This document shows, piece after piece, positions 57,681 through 64,000 of a stretch of DNA of 64,000 nucleotides. This DNA is from Croceibacterium_A sp035626815. Lineage in GTDB: Bacteria > Pseudomonadota > Alphaproteobacteria > Sphingomonadales > Sphingomonadaceae. Each line of letters starts with the position of its first letter. Position 1 is the stretch's first letter. The DNA is taken from assembly GCA_035626815.1 (NCBI GenBank), contig DASPMY010000012.1, positions 62,001 through 126,000 on the forward strand. Direction: 5' to 3'. A program made the translations under genes and the position numbers. The notes below the pieces were generated by a model, which worked only from the letters and a program-made list of their open reading frames with translations, ran no database searches and was not told the DNA's origin.

Positions 57681-59090
57681 ATGACGGCCAAGCGGATCGG
57701 ATTTCTCGTCGGCCTGCTGGCCTTCCTGCTCACGCTCGCCCTGCCCGCCCCCGCCGGGATGCCGCGCGAGGCGTGGCTGGTGGCCGGGCTGGTCGTGTGG
57801 ATGGCGGCGTGGTGGATGACCGAGGCGGTGCCGCTGACCGCCACCGCGCTGCTGCCGTTCCTGGTGCTGCCGCTCGGCGGGGTGATGGACGCCGGCGCGG
57901 CGGCGAGCGCCTATTACTCGCCGACGATGTTCCTGATCCTCGGCGGCGCGTTCCTGGCGCTGGCGATCGAGCGCACCAACCTGCATTGCCGGCTGGCGGT
58001 CGGCATCCTCAACACGCTCGGCAAGCGCGGCGGGCCAGCGCAACTGCTGCTCGCCTTCATGCTCGCGACCGGGCTGCTCTCGACGACGATCTCGAACACC
58101 TCGACCGCGCTCATCATGATGCCGATGGCCTTGGCGGTGCTGGCGGCGGGCGGGGTCGGCCCCGAGCACCAGGACGGCCTGTCGGGCGCGTTGCCGCTCG
58201 GCATCGCCTTCGCCGCCTCGATCGGCGGGCTCGGCACGATCATCGGCTCGCCGACCAACGCCATCGCCGTCGGCCTGCTCGAGGAAACGATCGGCGTGCG
58301 CATCGGCTTCGCGCAATGGATGCTCTACGGCATGCCGCTCGTCCTGCTCGGCGTCCCCCTCGCGGCGCTGATCGTGGCCAAGGTGCAGAAGGTCGGCGAG
58401 GACCGTTTCGACGTCGCCGCGGCGCGCAGCGCGATTGCCACCCAGCGCGCGTGGACGACGCCCGAGAAGTCCCTGATCCCGCTGTTCGCGCTCGCGTTCC
58501 TGCTATGGGTGACGCAGCCGCTGACCGAGCCGTTGCTGCCCGACGGCGCGCTGACCGACGGCACGATCGCGGTGTTCGTCGGCCTGCTGCTGTTCGTGGT
58601 GCCCGACGGCACCGGGCGCCCGCTGCTGACCTGGCCCGAGGCCAACCGCGCGCCGTGGGACGTGATCATGATGTTCGGCGGCGGGCTCGCGCTCGCCGCG
58701 GGGATGACCGCCTCGGGGCTCGCCGGGTGGCTCGGCCAGTCGCTGCTGCCGCTGGCGGCGCTGCCGCTGTGGCTCGTCGCGCTGGCGGTGGTCGCGCTGG
58801 TCGTGCTGATCACCGAGTTCGCCAGCAACGTCGCCACCGCCAGCGGGATCATGCCGGTGGTGGCGAGCCTGACGGTGGCGCTCGGCGCCGATCCGCTGCT
58901 GCTGGCGCTGCCGGCGGCGATGGCGGCGAGCTGGGGCTTCATGCTGCCGGCGGGCACCGGCCCGAACGCGATCGCCTGGGCCACCGGGCGGGTGGCGCTG
59001 CCGCGGATGCTCGGCGCCGGCCTCGCGCTCGACGTCGCCGGGATCTTCCTGCTGGTCGGCGCGATCTGGGCGGTGGCCGCGCTCGCCTGA
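57681..59090 (+). CDS. DASS/SLC13-family anion transporter
   Basis: 469 residues, about 11 helices plus two re-entrant loops. The first substrate/Na+ motif is SNTSTALIMMP, the signature of the divalent anion:Na+ symporter family, and the second half has SNVATASGIMPV, giving the paired SNT-type loops. The C-terminal PAGTGPNAIAWATG is also characteristic. It should import (or exchange) dicarboxylates such as succinate or malate; citrate or sulfate are alternatives. It is followed 36 bp later by the PLP enzyme gene. Confidence 0.9.
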   Translation: MTAKRIGFLVGLLAFLLTLALPAPAGMPREAWLVAGLVVWMAAWWMTEAVPLTATALLPFLVLPLGGVMDAGAAASAYYSPTMFLILGGAFLALAIERTNLHCRLAVGILNTLGKRGGPAQLLLAFMLATGLLSTTISNTSTALIMMPMALAVLAAGGVGPEHQDGLSGALPLGIAFAASIGGLGTIIGSPTNAIAVGLLEETIGVRIGFAQWMLYGMPLVLLGVPLAALIVAKVQKVGEDRFDVAAARSAIATQRAWTTPEKSLIPLFALAFLLWVTQPLTEPLLPDGALTDGTIAVFVGLLLFVVPDGTGRPLLTWPEANRAPWDVIMMFGGGLALAAGMTASGLAGWLGQSLLPLAALPLWLVALAVVALVVLITEFASNVATASGIMPVVASLTVALGADPLLLALPAAMAASWGFMLPAGTGPNAIAWATGRVALPRMLGAGLALDVAGIFLLVGAIWAVAALA

Positions 59091-59126
59091 CTGGCGCCGC
59101 CCGGATAAACCGTTACAGGGGAAACC

Positions 59127-60440
59127 ATGTCCGACCCGATCGACCGCACGCCCCGCCGCAAGCCCAAGCGCGAAATCACCACCATCGCCGGCCGCCCGCT
59201 CAATCCCGCGACGCTGATGATGGGCTACGGCTACGACCCGGCGCTGTCGGAAGGCGCGCTCAAGCCGCCGATCTTCCTCACCAGCACGTTCGCCTTCGAG
59301 AGCGCCGAGGCCGGCAAGCGCCACTTCGAGGGCATCACCGGCAAGCGCGCCGGCGGCGCCGAAGGGCTCGTCTATTCGCGCTTCAACGGACCCAACCAGG
59401 AGATTCTCGAGGACCGTCTCGGGGTGTGGGAAGGGGCCGAGGACGCGCTGGTGTTCTCCAGCGGCATGTCGGCCATCGCCACGCTGATCATGGCCTATTG
59501 CGAGGCCGGCGACGTGGTCGTCCACTCGGGCCCGCTCTACGCCGCGACCGAGGGCTTCATCGCCCGGGTGATGGGCCGCTACGGCGTGACTTACCTCGAC
59601 TTCCCGGCCGGGGCCGGGCGCGCGGAGATCGACGCCGTCGTCGCCCGCGCCACGGAGCAGGCGGCCGGCAGCGGCGGCAAGCTGGCGCTGATCTATCTCG
59701 AAAGCCCGGCCAACCCGACCAACGCCCTGGTCGACGTCGAGGCGGTCGCCGCGGCGCGCGACGCGGCGTTCGCGGGGGCCGAGCACGCGCCGCCGATCGC
59801 CATCGACAACACCTTCCTCGGGCCGTTGTGGCAACGCCCGCTGGGCCACGGGGCGGACGTGGTCGTCTATTCGCTGACCAAGTATGCCGGCGGCCACTCG
59901 GACCTCGTCGCCGGCGGCGTCGTCGGCGCCAAGCGGTGGATGGACCCGGTCCGCGCGCTCAGGAACACGATGGGCACGATCTGCGACCCGAACACCTCGT
60001 GGATGCTGCTGCGCAGCCTCGAGACGCTCGAGATCCGCATGCAGCGGGCGACCGACAACGCGGTCAAGGTGTGCGACTTCCTCAACGGGCACCCGAAGGT
60101 CGCAGGGCTCGGCTTCCTCGGCCTGCTGCCCGAAGGCTCGCAGCGCGACATCTACCGCCGCCACTGCACCGGGCCGGGCAGCACCTTCAGCCTGTTCGTC
60201 AAGGGCGGCGAGGCGGAGGCGTTCCGCTTCCTCGATGCGCTGCGCATCGCCAAGCTCGCGGTCAGCCTCGGCGGCACCGAGACGCTCGCCAGCCATCCGG
60301 CGGCGATGACCCACCTGTCGGTCCCCGACGCGCGCAAGCTGCAGCTGGGCATCACCGACAACCTCGTGCGCATCTCGATCGGCATCGAGGACGCCGGCGA
60401 CCTGATCGCCGACTTCGAGCAGGCGCTGGCGGCGGTCTAG
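59127..60440 (+). CDS. Cystathionine gamma-synthase family PLP enzyme (Cys/Met metabolism)
   Basis: 437 residues. PLP-lysine Lys252 is in SLTKYAGGHSD; other conserved pieces are YSRFNGPNQEILEDRL, FSSGMSAIATL, LESPANPTNALVD and DNTFLGPLWQRPL. The N-terminal 25 residues are basic and probably flexible. The family covers cystathionine gamma-synthase, gamma-lyase, homocysteine desulfhydrase and methionine gamma-lyase; the SRFNGPN variant and a 435-residue length are common to a sphingomonad/alphaproteobacterial subgroup annotated simply as cystathionine gamma-synthase family. Substrate not resolved. Confidence 0.9.
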   Translation: MSDPIDRTPRRKPKREITTIAGRPLNPATLMMGYGYDPALSEGALKPPIFLTSTFAFESAEAGKRHFEGITGKRAGGAEGLVYSRFNGPNQEILEDRLGVWEGAEDALVFSSGMSAIATLIMAYCEAGDVVVHSGPLYAATEGFIARVMGRYGVTYLDFPAGAGRAEIDAVVARATEQAAGSGGKLALIYLESPANPTNALVDVEAVAAARDAAFAGAEHAPPIAIDNTFLGPLWQRPLGHGADVVVYSLTKYAGGHSDLVAGGVVGAKRWMDPVRALRNTMGTICDPNTSWMLLRSLETLEIRMQRATDNAVKVCDFLNGHPKVAGLGFLGLLPEGSQRDIYRRHCTGPGSTFSLFVKGGEAEAFRFLDALRIAKLAVSLGGTETLASHPAAMTHLSVPDARKLQLGITDNLVRISIGIEDAGDLIADFEQALAAV

Positions 60441-60465
60441 GCGCCGCCGATCCCGCTCCGGAAAT

Positions 60466-60846
60466 TCAGGCGAAGCGGCCGGTCAGCCGCCGCATCCAGT
60501 GCCGCAGCAGGCCCGACAGGTTGGCCGCGCTTTCGGGCTCGGGCTCGTGGACCGGCTCGGGCTCGGGCTCGTCGAGGCCCAGCGCCACCGAGGCCGCATT
60601 GCTCAGCGGCCGCTCGAACTGCACGCCGACCTGGCGCTGGCGGGTCCACACCACCTGCCCGGCGAAGGCGCGCACCGCCGGCGGCTCGAGCACCACCGTC
60701 CCGCCGAGCTCGACGTCGGCTTCGCGGAACTCCAGCCGGCAGCCGAGGTGCGACAGGTCGTGCATGACCGCCGGGCGGGGCCGGGCCGGCACGCGGCAGG
60801 TCAGCTGGATGTTGGTCTCGATCCGCTCGTCGCTTCGCCGTTCCAT
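60466..60846 (-). CDS. PilZ-domain protein
   Basis: 126 residues. The c-di-GMP-binding motifs are both present: RRSDER near the N-terminus (RxxxR) and HDLSHLGCRLEF (D/NxSxxG). The domain ends around residue 95 (RQVGVQFERPLS), followed by an acidic Pro/Glu tail (EPEPEPVHEPEPE) and a basic C-terminal helix. Probably a c-di-GMP-responsive effector for motility or polysaccharide synthesis; no partner is encoded beside it. Confidence 0.88.
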   Translation of the reverse strand: MERRSDERIETNIQLTCRVPARPRPAVMHDLSHLGCRLEFREADVELGGTVVLEPPAVRAFAGQVVWTRQRQVGVQFERPLSNAASVALGLDEPEPEPVHEPEPESAANLSGLLRHWMRRLTGRFA

Positions 60847-61005
60847 ATCGCGTCCCCGGTCCCGGGCCGATGCTATGCGGCTGAAGGCAAAGGAACTCTT
60901 AAGATGCGCGCCGGCCCCGCGCCGCGGCGGCCGGAACTTCCCCGCGGCGCCGGGCTTTTCCCTTGTGCCTCGCCGCGAACGGCGTGCCGAAAGAGAGGAA
61001 CCAGG

Positions 61006-61272
61006 ATGAACAAGCTCGCCATCATCGCCGCCGCCGGGCTCGGCCTCGCGCTGGCCGGGTGCGACAGCCAGGCCGAGAACGAAGTCGAGGAGCAGGCCAC
61101 GGCGATCGACGAGGCGTACGAGGCCGACGCCAATCTCGAGGAAGCGATGACCGAGGGCGGGCCCGACGACGCCGCCGGCGAGGCCGCGGCCGACGCGATG
61201 CGCGAGACCGGCGAGGAGACCAAGGACCAGCTCGAGGACGCCGCCGACGAGATGGATTCGACGCCGCAATGA
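61006..61272 (+). CDS. Small acidic lipoprotein
   Basis: 88 residues. Lipoprotein signal peptide with lipobox LAGC (Cys19), then a mature chain of about 70 residues very rich in Glu, Asp and Ala (EEAMTEGGPDDAAGEAAADAM, NEVEEQATAIDEAYEADANL) and likely helical. No known domain. The ATG at 61006 follows AGAGAGG (60991-60997). Small acidic lipoproteins of this type are common in sphingomonads, but their role is unknown. Confidence 0.75.
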   Translation: MNKLAIIAAAGLGLALAGCDSQAENEVEEQATAIDEAYEADANLEEAMTEGGPDDAAGEAAADAMRETGEETKDQLEDAADEMDSTPQ

Positions 61273-61317
61273 CCGGCCAGCGCCGGCCGCGCCCGGCCGG
61301 CAAAAAGATCGGCTAGC

Positions 61318-61851
61318 TCACCCCCGCCACTCGCGCCGTTCCTCGGCCTGGCGGAGCACCTCGTAGGCGAGCTGGGCGGCCTGGAACTGGCGCGCGGCGT
61401 CGGCGTCGCCCTGGTTGACGTCGGGATGGCTCTCGCGCGCCTTGGCCCGCCAGGCCTTCTTGATCGCCTCGAAATCGGCATCGGCGTCGAGCCCGAGCAC
61501 GTCGAGCGCGCGCATCTCGTCGGCGCTGCGGGTGCCGTCGCCCGACGACGCCCAGCCATAGTGCGCCGCCGAGCGGTATCCGGCGGCCTCGCTCGATTCG
61601 GAGCGCTCGCGCGCTTCGGCCTCGGCTTTCTCGAGCCCTTCGAAGTAGTCCCACCGGGAGTTGTACTCGGCCGCGTGGCGCTGGCAGAAATACCACCGCT
61701 CCGGGCTGTTGGGGGCCTTGGGGGCGGGACAGTTGCCCGGCGCGTCGCAGCCATGGCGGTCGCACAGGCGAACCTTGGCCGCCTCGCGCGAGCTGCCGTA
61801 GCCGCGCCAGCGCGGGAAGCCCCAGTCGAGCGAGCGTTTGGAGGGCGGCAT
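61318..61851 (-). CDS. J-domain protein with N-terminal Cys/His cluster
   Basis: 177 residues. The C-terminal third is a DnaJ J-domain (ALDVLGLDADADFEAIKKAWRAKARESHPDVNQGD) with the HPD tripeptide at 142-144, so it can stimulate a DnaK-type ATPase. The N-terminal part has Cys30, His33, Cys35, Cys41, Cys56 and His59 (CDRHGCDAPGNC, FCQRHAAEY), which looks like a zinc site. It is an alphaproteobacterial J-domain family with no DnaJ zinc-finger or substrate domains. Likely a dedicated co-chaperone; client unknown. Confidence 0.9.
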   Translation of the reverse strand: MPPSKRSLDWGFPRWRGYGSSREAAKVRLCDRHGCDAPGNCPAPKAPNSPERWYFCQRHAAEYNSRWDYFEGLEKAEAEARERSESSEAAGYRSAAHYGWASSGDGTRSADEMRALDVLGLDADADFEAIKKAWRAKARESHPDVNQGDADAARQFQAAQLAYEVLRQAEERREWRG

Positions 61852-62007
61852 CAGGCGGGATCGGTCATCGGCATCCGGCCTTTATAGGCACGCGGAGCTG
61901 CCGCGGGAACCGCACGCGGCCCGCGCAAGGCCGATTTGGCGCGACGATACAAATCGCGACCAATGTTGCATTGCAATATGGGCGCGCCAGTTTATGTGCA
62001 CTGCACC

Positions 62008-62166
62008 ATGTCCAAGCAGCTTTCCATCGCCTCGGCTTTCGCCGTCTTCGCGCTCTCGGCGCTGGCGCTGTTCGCGCCCGGCTCGCTGCATCCGTCGGAC
62101 ATGCTGGCGGGGAGCGCGCCGAGCGGCCTCGCCGCGCCCGCCTTCGCCACCGTTCTTTCCGACTAA
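62008..62166 (+). CDS. Small hydrophobic protein, possibly exported
   Basis: 52 residues. A short basic start, then a hydrophobic stretch (ASAFAVFALSALALFAPG) that could be a signal or membrane anchor, and a short polar tail. Upstream is TTGCAA, a 16-bp spacer and TATGTG (about 61970-61997), an acceptable promoter, and the palindrome TGCATTGCA lies at its edge. No homology is recognisable, and there is no strong ribosome-binding site, so it could be non-coding. Confidence 0.4.
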   Translation: MSKQLSIASAFAVFALSALALFAPGSLHPSDMLAGSAPSGLAAPAFATVLSD

Positions 62167-62172
62167 CTGGAT

Positions 62173-62194
62173 CCCCTCCCGCAAGCGGGAGGGG
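62173..62194. repeat. Hairpin repeat after the small protein gene, upstream of the pal stop
   Basis: CCCCTCCCGC-AA-GCGGGAGGGG, a perfect 10-bp stem, identical to 54962-54983. It sits in the 34-bp gap between convergent genes and may act as a bidirectional terminator. Confidence 0.65.
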
Positions 62195-62200
62195 AGGGGC

Positions 62201-62716
62201 CTAGTTCAGCACGATCGTGACCGCGCGGCGGTTCTGCGCCCAGGCGGCCTCGTTCGAGCCGGTCGCCACCGGGCGTTCCTTGCCGTAGCTGACGGTGCTG
62301 ATCCGGTCGGCCGGCACGCCCAGACTGACGAGGTAGTTCTTGGCCGCGTTGGCGCGCCGCTCGCCGAGCGCGAGGTTGTAGTCGCGCGTGCCGCGCTCGT
62401 CGCAATGGCCTTCGACGGTGGCGCGGACGTTCGGGTACTGGCGCAGGTAGGTGGCCTGCTGCTGCAGCGCCGCCTGGTCCTCGGCGTCGATGTTGAAGCG
62501 GTCGGTGTCGAAATAGATCACGTCGCGGCCCTGCATCGTCTGGCTGAAGTGCGCCTGGGTGCCCGGGACCGGGCCGGTCGGCTGCGCCGGGCCCGGGGTC
62601 GGCGTCGGGGTGACGACGTTCTGCGGCGGCGGGGGCAGCTCCTCGGGCGCGTCCTTCTTGCACGCCGACAGCGCCAGCGCGCTCGCCAGGGTGAGCGCGA
62701 TTGCGATCTTGTTCAT
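62201..62716 (-). CDS. pal: Peptidoglycan-associated lipoprotein Pal
   Basis: 171 residues. Lipobox LSAC (Cys19), a proline-rich linker (PPPPQNVVTPTPTPGPAQPTGP), then an OmpA-like peptidoglycan-binding domain with YFDTDRFNI, VEGHCDERGTRDYNLALGERRANA and VSYGKERP. Part of the Tol-Pal complex that holds the outer membrane to the wall and constricts it at division. It lies 62 bp downstream of tolB on the same strand. Confidence 0.96.
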   Translation of the reverse strand: MNKIAIALTLASALALSACKKDAPEELPPPPQNVVTPTPTPGPAQPTGPVPGTQAHFSQTMQGRDVIYFDTDRFNIDAEDQAALQQQATYLRQYPNVRATVEGHCDERGTRDYNLALGERRANAAKNYLVSLGVPADRISTVSYGKERPVATGSNEAAWAQNRRAVTIVLN

Positions 62717-62778
62717 GCCTGTTCCTCCTTCGTAATGGCAGGTTCTTGTTCGGGACGGTCTCGGGGAGTGAAACGCGT

Positions 62779-64000
62779 TCAGGGCAGGACCGGTCCCCAG
62801 GCCGGGTCGGACGCCCCGACCGGGGTCGGCAGGCGCCGCTCGTTGCGCCCGGTCAGGTCGACCTGCCAGATCGAGGTTTCGCCGCTGTTGCGGGCGGTGC
62901 GGAAAAACTGGACGATGCGGCCGTTGGGCGCCCAGGTCGGCGCCTCGTCCTGCCAGCTGTCGGTCAGGTAGCGCAGGCTGCCGCCGCCCGGGCTCATCAC
63001 CGCGATGCGCAAGTCGCCGACGATGTGGGTGAAGGCGATCTGGTCGCCGCGCGGGCTCCACTCGGGCGTCGCCGCGCGGCCGCCGAAGAAGCTGATCCGC
63101 CGCTGGTTCGAGCCGTCGGCGTCCATCACGTAGATCTGCTGGCTGCCCGAGCGGTCGCTTTCGAACACGATCCGGCCGCCGTCGGGCGAATACGATCCGC
63201 CGACGTCGATGCCGGGCCCGTCGGTCAGCCGCTGCGGGGTGCCGCCGGTCGACGGCACGCGATAGATGTCGGTGTTGCCGCCGACCGCCAGCGAATAGAG
63301 GATCCACCGCCCGTCGGGCGACCAGCGCGGGGCGAACGTCGCGTTCTCGCTTTGCGTGATCAGCGTCTGCCGCCCGCTGCCGATGTCGTAGACGAAGATC
63401 CGCGCGAAGCCGTTGAGGTAGCTGACATAGGCGATCTTCGAGTAGTCTGGCGAATAGCGCGGGGTCAGCGCGGTCGCCTGGCCGTTGGTGATGAAGCGGT
63501 GGTTGGCGCCGTCCGAATCCATGATCGCCAGGCGCTTGACGCGGTTGTCCTTGGGCCCCGTCTCGGCGATGTAGGCGATCTTGGAATCGAAGAACGGGCT
63601 CTCGCCCGAAAGGCGCGAATAGACGAGGTCGGCGCACTTGTGCGCCGCGCGGCGCCATTCGGCCGGCGTGACGATCCACCCTTCGCGGACCAGCTCCTGC
63701 TGCAGCTGCACGTCGTAGAGGTAGCAGCCGACCGTGAGGTTGCCGTCGCCGCCGGCGCGGACGTAGCCGTGGACCAGCATCTCGGCCGAGCGGCCCTGCC
63801 ACGTGCCCCACGCCGGCGCGGTGATCTGCTCGTAACCCGGGCGCGGCAGCGAATCCGGGCCGACGGGGCGGAACAGGCCGTTGTTCCTGAGGTCGTTGAA
63901 CACCACGCGGGCGAGCTCGAGGCCGAGCGCGCCGGTGCCCTGCGAGTTGGCCGGGGTCGGCCGGTTGGCGTTGGTGGCGAACGACGGGATGGCGATGCCG
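62779..64000 (-). CDS. tolB: Tol-Pal system periplasmic protein TolB (N-terminus beyond the right edge)
   Basis: About 407 residues are in the window, and the reading frame continues off the end (GIAIPSFATN is encoded at the edge). The N-terminal domain (VFNDLRNNGLFRPV) and the six-bladed propeller with repeated SPDG-type blades (YSPDYSKIAYVSY, WSPDGRWILYSL, YSPDGGRIVFESD) are characteristic. TolB works in the periplasm with Pal, TolA and colicin-like partners. The signal peptide and start lie outside the window. Confidence 0.95.
   Translation of the reverse strand, partial: GIAIPSFATNANRPTPANSQGTGALGLELARVVFNDLRNNGLFRPVGPDSLPRPGYEQITAPAWGTWQGRSAEMLVHGYVRAGGDGNLTVGCYLYDVQLQQELVREGWIVTPAEWRRAAHKCADLVYSRLSGESPFFDSKIAYIAETGPKDNRVKRLAIMDSDGANHRFITNGQATALTPRYSPDYSKIAYVSYLNGFARIFVYDIGSGRQTLITQSENATFAPRWSPDGRWILYSLAVGGNTDIYRVPSTGGTPQRLTDGPGIDVGGSYSPDGGRIVFESDRSGSQQIYVMDADGSNQRRISFFGGRAATPEWSPRGDQIAFTHIVGDLRIAVMSPGGGSLRYLTDSWQDEAPTWAPNGRIVQFFRTARNSGETSIWQVDLTGRNERRLPTPVGASDPAWGPVLP

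Noticed and set aside
1..64000. CRISPR arrays, prophage, insertion sequences or integrase-type islands
   Set aside because: No regularly spaced direct repeats, transposase, integrase or phage structural genes were seen, and tRNA-Ser has no adjacent integrase or repeated 3' end.

Overview
The window is GC-rich and densely packed with genes. Its gene families fit an alphaproteobacterium of the order Sphingomonadales: a TonB-dependent receptor, a lignostilbene/carotenoid-type dioxygenase beside a PQQ dehydrogenase, sphingomonad-like infC and gcvPA/gcvPB, a single bifunctional Rsh, and many short palindromic intergenic repeats. This placement comes from protein family resemblance read by eye; no 16S gene is present. 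No phage, insertion sequence, CRISPR array or rRNA was seen. There is one tRNA (Ser, GGA).

Layout. 1-5323 (minus): a 5'-nucleotidase lipoprotein (cut by the window edge), a TonB receptor, a 2-oxoglutarate/Fe(II) oxygenase and a concentrative nucleoside transporter, together a plausible nucleotide/nucleoside scavenging locus. 5445-6098: queuosine-precursor transporter. 6087-10036: two divergent overlapping gene pairs for inositol phosphate chemistry (inositol-3-phosphate synthase, inositol-phosphate cytidylyltransferase, and two CDP-alcohol phosphotransferases, one with a degenerate cytidylyltransferase domain). 10017-18673: a surface-glycan region with a flippase, two GT4 glycosyltransferases, an LtaS-like membrane phosphotransferase and a fused LptF-LptG permease.

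18721-28262 (minus): a phytoene-dehydrogenase-like flavoprotein, a Rieske oxygenase, an amino-acid permease and two secreted RTX metalloproteases, plus the 3' remnant of another RTX gene. 28259-34507: a set of exported proteins (a duplicated CxxC protein, Tat-exported carotenoid/lignostilbene oxygenase, polysaccharide deacetylase, quinohaemoprotein alcohol dehydrogenase, SnoaL-like protein). 34594-39457: a tandem glycine riboswitch and gcvT-gcvH-gcvPA-gcvPB; gcvPB carries an in-frame palindromic repeat insertion. 39622-42546: tyrosine catabolism (hppD, a VOC protein, fahA). 42608-45538: a third RTX protein, in which a sugar-dehydrogenase-like propeller appears to be inserted within another domain.

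45679-64000 is mostly housekeeping: tRNA-Ser, a small zincin, a cyclophilin, a DUF1905 protein, Rsh, an aminotransferase, an M1 peptidase, a Phd/PIN toxin-antitoxin pair, hemF, pdeM, infC with a probable AUA start, a DASS transporter, a Cys/Met-metabolism PLP enzyme, PilZ and J-domain proteins, and the pal-tolB envelope genes running off the end.

The most unusual content is (i) the inositol-phosphate locus next to glycan genes, (ii) three secreted proteins sharing one C-terminal module fused to different catalytic heads, (iii) the LptF-LptG fusion and (iv) the repeat element that has become part of GcvPB. Coordinates and frames were worked out by hand; no database search was run.
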